Part shown: one piece after another, positions 13,880-25,758 of the stretch
How the letters are laid out: each line of letters begins with the position of its first letter
Position numbering within the stretch: the first letter of the stretch is position 1
Origin: Epiperipatus broadwayi
Taxonomy: Eukaryota > Onychophora > Udeonychophora > Euonychophora > Peripatidae
Length of the DNA: 64,000 bases
Assembly: GCA_028023455.1 (NCBI GenBank)
Contig: JAQFVV010006238.1
Coordinates: forward strand, 7,698,572-7,762,571
Direction: 5' to 3'
Program-made: the position numbers and the translations under genes
Notes under the pieces: model-generated
The model's database searches: none
The model's input: the letters and a program-made list of their open reading frames with translations, nothing else
What the model was told of the DNA's origin: nothing

Positions 13880-14312
13880 AATGAACCCAGACTTTCAAGC
13901 TCCCTCTGGTCATCCACTCTATCTTACATAATTGGTACACATGACCACATATATGTGAAAAAGATAAATGATCTCCAATATATGCATTTCATGCTGAACC
14001 AACACCCATCAGTTGCTTCAGGTCATTAACTCCCACACATATATATAATCAATGCTCAGTTTATAGTAAAATAACAAATCTTTAAACTTTAATGGACATG
14101 TTTCAAACCTCTTCTCTCACCAACTCCTCATTCCTTTATATCATTAAAAATTTGATGATGGCATGATCAAAACCTTTGTTTGTTGGTTCAGCATGAAATA
14201 TGTATATTGGAGATCAATTATTTTTCACATGTATGTGGCTATATATATTGATTGTATAAGATGGAATGGAAGACTGAAGTGGGCTTAAAATTATGGGTTC
14301 AAATCCCTTCTA
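13880..14312. repeat. Family B fold-back element, inverted pair
   Basis: The left copy (about 13885-14110) carries the family B blocks in order: AGACTTTCAAGCTCCC, CATATATGTGAAAAAGATAAATGATCTCCAATATATGCATTTCATGCTGAACCAAC (quoted in part elsewhere), AATCAATGCTCAG and CTTTAATGGACATG. An inverted partial copy follows at 14180-14310 (TTGGTTCAGCATGAAATATG, GGAGATCAATTATTTTTCACAT). The two together make an imperfect palindrome with an asymmetric right arm. The far right end GGGTTCAAATCCC resembles a Pol III B box. Function unknown. Confidence 0.75.
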
Positions 14313-16128
14313 ATTACATTTAGCTTAACTATATATACTATTCTTGTATTTAATTGCCCCCTTTTTTATTTACTTTGAAAACATTTTAAAATATCCATGC
14401 GTATACTAGCAAATTATCATTAATTAAAAATATCGAATTCCATTAATTTTTTTTTATATTTATAAGTTTTTATGGATTTCTTCAATAAACATTTTCTTTC
14501 TCATTGTAGAAACATTAATTTCACTATTTAGTATTTATAGTGAAACACTTTTGATGTATTTTATAAATTTATTCTATTAATAACTATGTATCGCTTTTAT
14601 AAGACATAATATATTTATATTTATATCATTATAAACATTTTACATAGCAGTATTTAAAATAATAAATTGAAGCAATCTTTTGTAATGCTGTCTGGCTAAT
14701 GTGAGGTTTAGCATTAGTGGAGTTTGGAAGAGTTTACCTGCATTTATATTTAGAATAGCTTTCATTATCACTGTAAACGATTTAAATCTTAAATTTTTCT
14801 TTTGTTTTAATATAAATGTTTAGCTCATATAAATAAACTTGTTTTAAAACAAAGTTTTTTTAAAAAAAGTACCTTCATACTAATTTTGAATTAATTAATA
14901 AATTAATTAAATTATTGTTTTAATATTAAGAAAACAAAAATAAATTAAAATGTTAACTGTTATTTACACAATTTTCAGGATTTATCATGGAGTTATTTGA
15001 GAAATGTTTTCATGCAGAAATGAAGATAATATTTTGTTTGTAGAATTTTATAAACTATTAAATTTTAAAATAAATGTAGATTCGTTTTTTTAAAATATCA
15101 CATTATTTATTAACATTTTAAAATGTGAAATGTAAATTACACAAAAGAAAATATCTTTGAAGAAAAAAAAACTATCGTCACTATTTTTAAATAACAACCT
15201 CTGAAATGTTTTTTTGAAATCTGAAAATCATTTAAGCAATAAATTGTATTGATTTTTAAAAATATATATTTACCTATGCAGTGACTTTCAAACTGCGAGA
15301 TATGCTTGCTAATTAGGAACATTTATGCACGAAAAACAGCATCTCATCGTATCTTTGTAATAAGCATTTCAGTTTAAACTTTTTTTAGAAATTGACCATT
15401 GTTTACAATCCCTTTTCTTTCTGAATGTTCTTAATCTAACCATATTACCAATGCATGTTTAGTGTTTTGGTAGAGTGTCAACCTTTGGGATATAAATTCT
15501 TGACATTGATACCATTTCTGATGCTGAAGGTGTTCAAACTTCTTACCAGCTCACAATCAGTAAAACTATTCAATTACTTCTAAAATTTATTTGTCTTTTT
15601 ATTTTTGGTTTTTGCATCTTTTACATTTCATTTGATACTAAAATAACCTGTTTATTTTTAATCATTAACTAAGAGATCAATAATAGTCTGTAGTATATAG
15701 TAATAACAAAACTTGAATATAAATTATTAGATGTATGTTGAAAAAGTACTAGTGAATTAAATGTTTATTACCAAGCATAATGATGTACTTTCTTAGTATT
15801 TCAAATAATGGTTCTATTTATAAGGATAATCAATTTTTACAGTTATATATTTAATGAATTTAAAAATGAGCAGTCAAATTAACATATATTGCAGATGAGA
15901 CCAAACTTCAAGTAACTGGAAAAGGCTTAAAACCAGGACAGTGGTGGCTATGGTTATTAAAAAACCAAAGTCACCAAAATGTATAGGTACTGAACTGAGT
16001 TCAGACCTATATGACTATATAAGCTAATGAGCTTGGATTGAAAATATTACAGTGTTTTCAATTTAAGACTCATAGTTTTGTAGTTAAATAGAGATAAAAA
16101 ATGGCTATTGGAGAGTTCCATTCAATCC
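14313..16128. other. AT-rich DNA; possible decayed tRNA-like stretch
   Basis: No coding region recognised. At about 15465-15540 the sequence TTTTGGTAGAGTGTCAACC followed about 45 bases later by GGTGTTCAAACTT resembles a decayed tRNA-derived SINE head (A and B boxes), but this is weak. The rest is plain A/T-rich sequence. Confidence 0.45.
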
Positions 16129-16298
16129 TGAGACCTAGGCACAATGCTCTCAGATCCAAAGCTCCTCACTGAAAAAGGCCACAAGCCAGAAACTAGTCTG
16201 GGGATATTGGATGAGTAGGCACTAGATGGGAATTTTATGCACAAGCCTTCTAGCATTCATTGATTACTCTAGCTTGCACTGAGTGGCAATACATATAT
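16129..16298 (+). repeat. Family A fold-back element, half copy
   Basis: It includes the core (CACTGAAAAAGGCCACAAGCC, GAAACTAGTCTGGGGATATT, GATGAGTAGGCACTAGATGG) and one arm (TTTTATGCACAAGCC, CATTGATTACTCTAGCTTGC, CACTGAGTGGC). It lacks the opposite arm seen in the copy at 23165. Non-coding. Confidence 0.85.
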
Positions 16299-16544
16299 AG
16301 AGTTAAATCTTTTTAAAAAATAACTGCTAATGCATGAATTTATTTTATTTTAATTTTATCTAATTTGTTTAAAAAGAATTGTTTTATAGTTGTGTGATGT
16401 GGAATTAAAAAAGCAACTGAACTCTTAAGAACAGGATAATAAAAAGAATGAATGTAGTACTTATATTGTGAAAATAGCTTTTTCAAGATACATTAGATAA
16501 AGTTAGTAAGAGTGTACATGGAATGAATAATGACACTCACAGAA

Positions 16545-16668
16545 GCAAAGCTCTCCAAATAGTAGCACCATTCAGTGCAATCCAGAATAATCAGTGGATG
16601 CATTGATTGCTCCACCTTGTGCTGAGTGGTGCTATTATATGGAGAGTTTTGCCTCTGCGAAAACAGCT
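16545..16668. repeat. Family A arms only, compact hairpin
   Basis: The left arm GCAAAGCTCTCCAAATAGTAGCACC-like block is followed directly by its inverted partner GGTGCTATTATATGGAGAG, with GGATGCATTGATT between them. The element core present in longer copies is missing, so the two arms form a short stem-loop. The minus-strand frame 16591-16773 across it is spurious. Confidence 0.8.
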
Positions 16669-17313
16669 TGTGTAAATATAAAGATTGGTGTTCATGTGAT
16701 GTTTAACGAATAATGTCATTGCTGAGAATGAAGTATGTTTGAAAAAGGGATACTCCAATAAAGCATGTTTCATGGCTTTATTATTTCAATAGCATAGGAT
16801 GCTCAAGGAATTTATATTTGTAAAGTGCTTTTTACACACAAAAATTAAGAAGTTCAGAGATTGGGATCCTTTCCATTACCAAATCTTGTTTAGCAAAATA
16901 TTATGTAAGATAGTTGTATGTATAGCATTGAAATTGACTAATATTCAAACATAGTTACTGTTGACAAATGAAGAGTAATTACTTTGACAGAAATAAAGAT
17001 TTTCATGGCAAGATACTGAAAATTCTGGTTATTTTATTAATGGGTCTGTGATAATTAAAGGGCAGAGATACCAGATAATAAAAGCTCTTTAAAATTTATA
17101 TGTTTTTACCTTTTCCTGATGGCGAGAGTTGCTGATATTTTGCTCCAGATTAGTTTGGTAAGTAAAAGTTGATGGTGATTAAAAAATAAGTGATTTTTTT
17201 AAAAAAAGTAAGAAGACGATTAGTTAGACTTTTGTGTGGATTGAAAGATATGTTTTGGACAATGTTCTGATAATGCTTTCTAAAAAATCAGAAAGTTGGT
17301 TTTGAATAACAGC
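16669..17313. other. Non-coding DNA, nothing recognised
   Basis: I see no gene or repeat family. The last part (17225-17313) adjoins the 3' end of the minus-strand RTE fragment. Confidence 0.5.
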
Positions 17314-17765
17314 CTCATCATCATCATCTTCTACAAATATTGATTGACTGTAGGATGGTCTCTCCAAATTCAATCCATCTTCTCTGAACTCTTGTCTCTC
17401 TCTTTTCCCTATCATTCCAACACACTTCCTTATTTTATCCATCTATTTCACCCATGGTCTCATTTTTAGGTCTTTTATAATCTCTTGGAATCTGGTTTAA
17501 GATTTCTAATGTCCATCTATTATCTTTTCTTCTAGTAATATGTATAGCCCAACTCTACTTTAGATTTAATTATCCAATGATGTAACACCTGTTTGTTATC
17601 TCATCTATGTATTTCATTTTTTATCTCTTCTTGTTACACTAACATGTATCTTTCCATACTTTGTTATAGGATCTGAAGTTATTTTATTGCTTTTTTATTA
17701 AGTGTTCAAGTCTCAGATCCATAAGTAAGAACTTATAACAGTCTCATGACCTTTTACATGAGCTA
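17314..17765 (-). mobile_element. RTE-clade LINE, 3' fragment
   Basis: Read on the minus strand, the fragment gives, with stops and shifts, VLTYGSET, then NRWTLEILN-like and the end WMDKIRKCVGMIGKR, RWIEFGETILQ. This is the C-terminal tail of RTE reverse transcriptases often misnamed craniofacial development protein 2. It ends in a (GAT)n tail (CATCATCATCATCT at 17314-17328 on the plus strand), typical of RTE 3' ends. It is strongly 5' truncated, as LINE insertions usually are. Closest relative in the window is the plus-strand fragment at 23770. Confidence 0.85.
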
Positions 17766-19009
17766 TACTGAAACCCAAAAACTTGAGAGACATAGTAATG
17801 AAAATGGAAGGAATAGTGTTATCTATAAATATGATCTGAGTAGATAATTTATTTTTGTTTAAATTGTAAAAGTTTGTTAAAATAGTTATCAATCATACTA
17901 TTGAGCAAGAAAAAAATTTGTGGAAAAAAATATATATAAAATCTATTTTTTTTATATTGTATGATTGGTGAATGAATGTTTGTCTGAAGTCACATGTCAA
18001 ATTCACAAACATTACATTTATGTGGATGTAATTCAATCATTAAATAAAAAATACTGGGGAAAAAATCAGTATAACTGCTTTTAACTACAGAGATATAGAG
18101 TATATTTTACAAGAAATGTTCTCAGCAACTGCAGAAACAGCCACAAATGCTGATTCATAATTTGAACACATTCAGTGCTTTCTTGGTCTGCCAATCATGT
18201 GATATAGTTCAGATAAATTATACTTAGCAATGTGTAAATTAAAATGTAATAAATTTTTATAGATTAGTAATGTTTAATAAAAAAACTCATTTACATTAAA
18301 TCTTAAAAAAAAAAATTGTTAAAGCAACCAGTGAAAGAAATATTACAAATTTAATATAAAAAAAGTATAAAAATGAAGTGTTTTGGTATTCTGATATTAG
18401 TAAATGCTAACTATTAATAAAGGTAAAAAAATATTGCCACAAAGCTAGCGGCTATAAAACAGTTATATTTAAAAATGCAAATTTTAATTTAGCTTTATTA
18501 AAATTCAGAAATTTATATAATATTAAAATGATTTGTTTAATTTATATTAAATCTTTAAAAAAATTTGTTAGAACAACCATTTAAAAAAACACAAGTCTTT
18601 ATAAAGCCAGGTGTGTCAAGTGTTCTTATATTATCTGTGTTACAAACATGGTTGATATTGTGACTAATTAATGGTATTTGTATTCCCGATGTTTTCTCTT
18701 ATAAAAGCAATAATTTTATAACTTTTCAATGGGACAACACAATGTATGAAGAAAAGAGTTATAGGAAAATCTAAAAAAATAATTTATTAAGAAGAATTGA
18801 TATCTAAATTTTTTTTAAATGATGTGAAAAAGAGTTTATAAAAATATAAAAAAGTACAGTTGAAAAATCAATAAGGAAAATATAATTGGGAAATTAACAA
18901 GGAGAGCTATAGAAGAGAATAAAAATATCAAATATGTAAAATAAGAGTTTGGTATTGGTAGGAAACTTATTTCTGCAATAAAAAAAAGATTGAACTATTA
19001 CAAAAAAAA
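17766..19009. other. AT-rich DNA, nothing recognised
   Basis: No coding region or repeat recognised. The sequence is dominated by A/T stretches. Confidence 0.55.
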
Positions 19010-19232
19010 CAATGACATGTGTTGAAGAGTTGGAGGGTGTGAAAGATTGAAACCTGTCCATTAAAGTTTGAAGATTTGCTTTCTTAATATAAATTGAACA
19101 CTGATTGTATATATAAATATGGAAGATGATAATCTTGACCAACTGATTTTTCACTTGTATGTGATCCTGTATATCAGTTGTATAAGATGGACTGGATAGC
19201 TATAGGAAGTTTGAAAGTCTGAGTTCAAATCT
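19010..19232 (-). repeat. Family B fold-back element, single arm
   Basis: In minus orientation relative to the copy at 32108, it contains GAAGAGTTGGAGGGTGTGAAAG, CCTGTCCATTAAAGTTTGAAGAT, TCTTGACCAACTGAT and GAAAGTCTGAGTTCAAATC. It has no inverted partner nearby, showing that single arms also exist as independent insertions or remnants. Confidence 0.75.
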
Positions 19233-19444
19233 CTTTTATTTATAATAAAAAACAAGAAACTAAATATTCCCTACAATTACTACATCTTCTGAATTACCCA
19301 GTATTTTATATGAAGAAATACAATACACAATTAAATTTATAAAGAAAAGTAAAATCCAAATAAATATGGAATTATAACCAATATCTTAATAAAATAAGAT
19401 GAAGAAATAAAAAAAAATTTTGGCAAAGTAAACTACCAAACATC

Positions 19445-20884
19445 TAAATAATAAAGATATACTTGATAATTGTAAGAATGCATATATTAATATTTTAAAA
19501 GATGATACACTGGATATTAGAAATTACGGACCTTTTATTGCTTTGTCAGTTTTATACAATTTTTTTACCAACTTACTTACCCTCCATCTACAGCAAACTT
19601 TAGATTTTAACCAACCAAAAAAATAACAAGTTGAATTTAAAAGTGCATTTAGAGCAGTGGAACATATCTATGTATTGAGAGGGGTTATAGAATAAACAAA
19701 TGAAGATAAGTGATCATTATAATTTCCATAAAGCATGGTGAACTTATGGTTATGTCATATTCTGAAGAATATTTATCAAAATGCAACAGTTTTGATTAAA
19801 TTATATAATGATATTAAAATAATTAATTAATACTAAGAATGGTGTATAACAGGGTAATTTCTTACCACTGAAATTTTTAACAGCAGTTTTAACAAGTATT
19901 TTGTGGATTAAAATAAGGAACTAAAGGACTTAAAGTAAATGGAGCAATTTGGATTAGATGATGTGGTTGTTTTGATAAATAATTCTCCAGAGTTTCATGA
20001 AATGTTGCAAGAATTATTAGATTAAAAAAAGAATATAAAACTAAGAATAAATGCTAAAAAGAATAAATATAGGTGATTTAAATTCAGACTTTTAAGCCCT
20101 CCACCACCCACACTATCTCATACTACTGATGCACATGACCACACACATGCAGAAAAAATAAATAATCACCAGTATACCTATTTTGTGCTAAACCAGCACT
20201 CATCAATTGGTTCAGAATATCATCTTCTATACATATATATAATCAGTGCTCAGTAATGTTCAATGGATTTTATCAGAGAAATAAAATAAATATTGACAAT
20301 GATGAGTTAGAAGTTAAAAACTATAAATTAAACTTGGGCAGATTATTTATACAGATGTAAATATAGTGGGTGAAATTAATCAAAAAATCTAACCTGAAAT
20401 GGAATGTTTTTTATGGAAATAGTTTAGTATTACATGGACATATGCCAATATATTTAAAAAGTAAAGTTTTTATTAAACATGTTTTTTTCCTGTTTGTGCT
20501 TATAGATGTGGAACAGAAGAACAATACAGAGACTTTAGACTACTCAACAAAGTGTAGAGAATTGTCTTAAGAGTAAAAGGGAAGTGAAATAAATATATGG
20601 GATAATAAATGGCCATCATTAACATTCATGAAAGTATGAAGACACTGGAGTTGGACTGAGCATATTCATAGAAAAGATGATAATAGCTGGTCGGTTAAAA
20701 TCTTAAACTGAATTTTAAAAGTTTAAAGAAATGTAGTTAGAGACTGCATGTATGATTCATGGATAAAATAAGGATGTTTCCAGCTGTTATGTGGAGAAGA
20801 GATAAAAGAGAATGTAGAAACTGGATTAAATCAGGCAACTTTCATCTTGCAATGGATTGACAATGATTAAATATGATGATGGTC
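19445..20884 (+). pseudogene. RTE-clade LINE reverse transcriptase, decayed
   Basis: Pieces of an RTE reverse transcriptase occur in order: DIRNYGPFIALSVLYNFFT (fingers, about 19520), TLDFNQPKK and FRAVEHIYVLRGVIE (about 19590-19690), the palm box as LDDVVVLINNSPEFHEMLQE (about 19955; the usual FADD is LDD here), INAKKNK (about 20050), then after an inserted family B copy NDELEVVKNYKLNLG-like, LPIYLKSKVFIKHV (about 20440) and the C-terminal WAGHI/KDDNSW and FILQWIDND end. Many stops and shifts break the frame. A short GATGATG at the end resembles the RTE tail. About 1.4 kb, 5' truncated. Confidence 0.85.
20080..20265 (+). repeat. Family B copy inserted in RTE fragment
   Basis: Family B blocks (CAGACTTTTAAGCCC, CACACACATGCAGAAAAAATAAATAATCACC in part, TTTTGTGCTAAACCAGCA, ATCAGTGCTCAG) interrupt the RTE between its INAKKNK motif and the following NDELE motif. 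The insertion therefore postdates that LINE copy. Confidence 0.75.
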
Positions 20885-22442
20885 TATATGATATTTTTTT
20901 TTTGTATGACTTTTATTTTTTCCTACCAGTAATAATACTTTTTTTTTAGCAGTAAGAAAAAGTTTTATAGTAAAAATAAACTGTATGGGTCAACCACCTC
21001 TTGTCAAATGCTGTCATATAACTTTTAAATAATTAAATCAAATGAAACGTGATAAAAGTAATATATAAATGAAACTTTTGTACACAACATAGTTTTTGCA
21101 TTTGCTGGAGGGAAAAAATATTTATATTGATATCACTATCTAATTAAATCTCAGAAGTTGCATTTTCCTTCATCATGGCAGAGATGTTAGAGGACTTAGA
21201 TGTACATTAGTAACCATGGATTTTACCACATTGTTAAAAAAAAAACACTAATTAAGATATTTCCATACAATGAATCTCAATACTCTAATTATATAGACAA
21301 TCTAAACCCCCAACTAAATTAACCACCATTCAATTGATAGTTTAATATAAGTCCACTGAGCCCTGTGAGAATTTTAATAATATAATACTAATTAGTGGGT
21401 TTACAATAAAAGGAGACAGCTGTGAGACCATCGATCATAAGAACATTCAATATTTTCTTACTAACAATCAACTCATTTCTTTCCATACACAAATCGATTA
21501 ACAATATTCTTTAGTGTGAGTGTTGTAATGTAAATATTAACAATCTGGTGTTCTAAAATTCCACTTTGGAAAATGATTAATCATAAATCACAAAAATAAT
21601 AATTTGATATTTCTGCTCAGGGACCAGCAAGTAAAGTTGCAGAATTGATAATGATCATAAATGTTTTCAGTTATGATATAATCCCTTCAGTTTAATATTA
21701 AGAATGAGATAATCTTAAGATGTAATGATAATCTGAAAGTTTTTGGTGATGGTAGCTTAGTAGCAATTATATAATAGACTATTTTCATTGTCTAATATTA
21801 ATTATGAAACATCGTTAGAAGAAGTCATGTTTTATTTACACTTTTCAAATACGTTCAACTGTTAGTAATTGTTCACCTGCTAGAATATAACAATGTTTTA
21901 AGTGTTATTATTCTGTTTCCTTCCTTAACTGTTGTTAATCAGACATAGCATGGGAATTAAATCTGTAGCTTTAGATTTGTGAATAACGAATTTAAGAGAA
22001 TACTTTAACCAAAGAGCCTATTGCATCAAAAACAATAATTAATAGAAATTTCACACATTTATCTATGAAAGCCCTCATAATTTATTCACTGTTTCCTAAG
22101 GGCATTGTAAATGAGCAGCTTCCAAATATTATGGATCATCATATTAGGATGTCTTAAGGGATTATTTGCCATTGTTGGGCGAACGACTTCTTTGGATGTA
22201 TGCTACTACAAACAATTGAATGTTTGTAAAAAGCTCAAATACACTATGATTTTTTAAAGACATTTAACTATTGATATTAGACACTGGAAATAATCCAACA
22301 TAAATTTACTATAATTAGGGTGTAAGATTAAATGTGTGAACTAATGAAATTTGAAAATACTTTTTATCTCACAAACACTTAATAAAAGGGAGACAATGGA
22401 TATGATTTATTTTCAAGTGCAAAATACTTTTATGATCATCAA
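20885..22442. other. AT-rich DNA, nothing recognised
   Basis: No coding region, RNA gene or recognised repeat. Ordinary non-coding sequence by eye. Confidence 0.55.
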
Positions 22443-22583
22443 ACTCTCCATACAGTAGTGCCATCAAGTGCAAGCCTTTGTAATCAATGAATGCAGGAAA
22501 TTTTGTGCATAAAATCTCTATTCTCCTGCATCCATTGATTATGGATGCTTGCATTTGGTGGCATTACTGTATAAAGAATGTGG
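22443..22583. repeat. Family A fold-back element, short palindrome
   Basis: Left arm CTCCATACAGTAGTGCCATC, AGTGCAAGCC, GTAATCAATGAATGCAGGAA and the mirrored right arm CTGCATCCATTGATTA, GCTTGCATTTGGTGGCATTACTGTA flank TTTTGTGCATAAAATCTCTATT. The element core is deleted. Open frame 22369-22554 (minus) is spurious. Confidence 0.8.
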
Positions 22584-23164
22584 TTCTCTTATTAACAGCA
22601 TGTGTAAACATATAAAATGGTGATTGTGTGACATTTATGATCAATTAGTATAATTGAAAGGTAACAAAGAGTATGCTATAGTCTCTGAAAGCCTTTTTTT
22701 TTCAATAAAATTGCTGGAAATACAATTACTTAATAATAATATTGAATAATTATGACAATTTTTTCTATTTATTTTTTATTTTTATAAATGGAAACATCAA
22801 AAGTATCTTTAAGATCACATGGCATATCTTTGTGGATCCATATTAAAAAGTCCAATAGCAATGAGGCTAACATATTATGAACCATATTTTAATTATTTTT
22901 ATCTCTTCAATATTTACAGAATTTCATATATAAAAGGATAAATAGCTATTTTGTCTTACTAAGCTGAATACTTTCATCCAAATCTAAATAAGTTTTGGAA
23001 ATATCATGAGTGGAACATGATCCATGTATCTTGAGCTCTAGACTCTGCTAATCTACATCAAAACCAGGCAGAACATCTGTATTGTTATATCATTATTTAA
23101 AAATTTGATCAAATATTTTCACTATCTATTCAAAATATCACAGCTATTATCTAAAAAATGCTAT
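22584..23164. other. Non-coding DNA, nothing recognised
   Basis: A/T-rich sequence without recognisable features. Confidence 0.5.
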
Positions 23165-23398
23165 ACATTATGATACAATGGATGCAGGAAGATTTATGCA
23201 TAAAATCCCTCTCTAGTGCAGTGCTCCCAGATTCAAGGCTTCTCACTGATGAAAGCCAAAAGCTAGACACTAGTCTGGGGATATTGGATGAATAGACACT
23301 AGATAGGGATTTTATGCACAAACTTTCCTGCATCCATTGATTACTCTGGCTTGCACTGAGTGGCGCTATTATATGAAGAATTTTGTCTCTGTGTAAAG
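23165..23398. repeat. Family A fold-back element, near-complete copy
   Basis: This copy shows the family layout: partial left arm (CAATGGATGCAGGAAGATTT, ATGCATAAAATCCCT, CTAGTGC), a core of about 100 bp (CAAGGCTTCTCACTGATGAA, GACACTAGTCTGGGGATATT), then the full right arm (CACTAGATAGGGATTTTATG, CCTGCATCCATTGATTACTC, GCTTGCACTGAGTGGCGC, TATTATATG). The outer tip of the left arm seen elsewhere (CTCCATATAGTAG) is missing. No coding capacity. Confidence 0.85.
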
Positions 23399-23769
23399 AT
23401 CTAAAATTAAAAACTTTAACGAATTTATCTTCACGGTTTTAATTCTATTATTTTTAAGTTTTTTTGATCTTTATTAAACTTTTGCCTTTACAATCCTTTA
23501 CTAGTTCTGTGTTCGACATTTATTTTGTTCGGTCAAATAGGGAATATTATATGTTTTCATTTAATCAAATTGGCCGTGTAATAATATTTTAAAAATTGGC
23601 TCAAATAAATTAACTGTTTAGTAGTTGATAACTGTGCATAAAATATATTATTACAAAGGATTGCATATCTTTTTTTATTAATACTCTTAAACAGAATCAT
23701 AATAAAAAGAATTAACTAATTAAAGTTATAAATACATAACTTGATACTGAAAGGAAATATGACTATGTA

Positions 23770-24231
23770 TTTGAAAAGAAAGGTTTTTAATAAATGTGTT
23801 TTACGAGTTCTTACTTATGGATCTGAGACTTGAATACTTAATAGAAGAGCAGTACAGAGACTTCAGACCACTCACAGAAGTACTGAGAGATGCGTGTTGG
23901 GAGTAACAAGAAGAGATCGAAAACGCAATATATGGATAAGAGAACAAACAGTTGATATTGACCTCATTAAAAAAATTAAAAGACTGAAGTGGGGTTGGGC
24001 TGGTCATATTGCTAGAAAAGATGATAATAGATATGCAATTGAAATCTTAAACTGGATTCCAAGATAATGTAAAAGACCAGAAAGACACCACATGTGAGAT
24101 GGATGGACAAAATAAGAAAGTGTGCAGGAGTGATGTGGGGAAGAGAAGCTAAATATTGGAGATGGATTGAACTTGGAGAGACCTTCATTCTTCAGTGGAT
24201 TGATAATAGTTGATTATGATGATGATGATGA
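23770..24231 (+). mobile_element. RTE-clade LINE, 3' fragment with (GAT)n tail
   Basis: The translated order is YLKRKVFNKCVLRVLTYGSET, a stop, TTHRSTERCVLGVTRRDRKR, NIWIREQTVDIDLIKKIKR, LKWGWAGHIARKDDNR, EILNWIPR, then RPERHHM, DGWTK, and a WIEL-like end, finishing with (GAT)n at 24216-24230. This is the C-terminal, post-reverse-transcriptase tail of RTE elements. Only two or three stops are visible over 450 bp, so it is younger than the copies at 17.3 and 19.4 kb. It is strongly 5' truncated and cannot move by itself. Confidence 0.9.
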
Positions 24232-25618
24232 AAATATAAAACTTTTCCAAAATCTTTTATCCATAACAAAGATGGCCAATCATGGTACATGCTTACAGCA
24301 TTCTGCATTAAGAGACTAAATATGACACGTCAGACCATTGATTTTAAAAATAAAAAAGTAAACCTAAATCTTATAAAGTAATACTATAATCAAAGAACAA
24401 TTTTGATTAAAAAACTAAGTCGCCTCTTGTCTAGTACAAATTCGAAAAATATTCTCATGTTTTCATTTAATACACTTAAGTCCAAATATGGAAAATTTAG
24501 CGAAAGTAAAACAGATTTACAAGTCTCATTAAGTAAACAATATTTAAAGCAACATGCAAATAAACCAGATTGTGTCTGCATAATTTAAATGTAGGCTATG
24601 CATAATTTATATAATTATTGCCTTAAGAGTTTTTTTTTTTTTTTTCTTTTGCAATTGTTGCTAATTTTTCCTTAGAGTTAGCCTATTGGTTTATATATAT
24701 AACATATGCTAATAAATATAATAGTAATATTTAATTAATAGTGCATGTTTGGCACTTTATTCGGTATTATACTGAGTTAAAATATTAATTTAGGTTAGTA
24801 TTGAATTTCAAAGAAATATTGACTTATGTCTTATTAGTTTCAGAATTAATTTTAAATGCGACTTGTATTTTGAAGTTTTTGAAGGAGCTTTGACGTAATT
24901 ATATATATTTTTTATCACAAGTTTTGAAGACTTATGTGTGGTAATATTCGACCAACAAATTGCGCTAATACGATTTTTTTTAAAAAAAAAACTTTATAGA
25001 GGAAAAAAGGCTATAGCAATAATTATTATATTAGTGTTTAACAAAGCCTTTTCTCAGATCTTTTAAGCGCACAAGTCAAAAGATATAGGTTTTCATAGAA
25101 TTCAAAATTAATTTAGCTCGCTTTGGGTATTAAATTTGGATTTCTTTCACAATTCAAAGATGAAAGTATTATTTTAATACTTTTATATTTCTCTCAAATA
25201 CTTATCTAATTTGTATTTGAATTCACGAATGGATACATGATTTAAACTTCAAGATTTATATATAGATAGATATTACATACCAGCGGCTCACATTCTCTTC
25301 TTTCTTTTTTATTCACGCACACACACAGTTGTATATATAAAGTGTATTTAGGAATTAGCACTCCTATATGCCATACTTATGATAGATACTTTTTTAAACT
25401 TAGGAAAAACTTTACATTTTTTCCCAAGTTTTAATTTTAAATAGTATATCCACAGCCAACCATATATCCGTCTAATAATTTGATATAGCTAGAGATAAAG
25501 GGTTCGCAGGTACATCCACGTTGGCCAAAAGTATTATTACATTGATTGGAAGGAAAAAATGATTGTAATGTGATCTATTCCATTACTTATCTTCAAAGTT
25601 CATCGAATTTTCGTTCGT
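24232..25618. other. AT-rich DNA without a recognised gene
   Basis: The stretch 24390-24588 is open on both strands, but neither reading resembles a known family. A few CpG-containing phrases and an (AC)n run (about 25316-25327) occur. Nothing else is recognised. Confidence 0.5.
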
Positions 25619-25631
25619 ATAAAATTCATAC
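25619..25631. repeat. Target-site duplication, left copy
   Basis: ATAAAATTCATAC is repeated exactly at 25746-25758 on the other side of the SINE. Thirteen-base perfect duplications are typical of LINE-mediated retrotransposition. Confidence 0.9.
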
Positions 25632-25745
25632 TTTTTTTTTTTTTCATGTGTCATAGCATCGGCCAGGACGCGAACCCACAACCGTATGCAACCAACTACT
25701 TGCTTGCATGGCGGCTGCGATACTTCTCGGCTAACAACGCAAGAC
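25632..25745 (-). mobile_element. tRNA-derived SINE with poly-A tail
   Basis: On the minus strand a Pol III A box (TAGCCGAGAAGT, 25722-25733) and B box (GGTTCGCGTCC, 25666-25676) lie 45 bases apart, as in a tRNA. Between them ATGCAA and TTGCAT can pair as an anticodon-like stem. The body (25645-25745) is strikingly G/C- and CpG-rich against its surroundings, and ends in a 13-base poly-A (poly-T at 25632-25644 on the plus strand). Perfect 13-bp target duplications flank it. The element is only about 100 bp plus tail, so it is a tRNA-like head without a long body. It is not a functional tRNA gene: I could not fold a convincing acceptor stem. The intact CpGs and perfect duplication suggest recent insertion. 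Confidence 0.88.
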
Positions 25746-25758
25746 ATAAAATTCATAC
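25746..25758. repeat. Target-site duplication, right copy
   Basis: Exact copy of 25619-25631; the two bracket the SINE. Confidence 0.9.

Noticed and set aside
24390-24588. Stretch open on both strands as a small gene
   Set aside because: Neither translation resembles a known family, and there is no splice or promoter context; length is within chance expectation for the window.
25645-25745. Functional tRNA gene
   Set aside because: A and B boxes are good, but no convincing acceptor stem, and the poly-A tail with target duplications shows a retroposed SINE.
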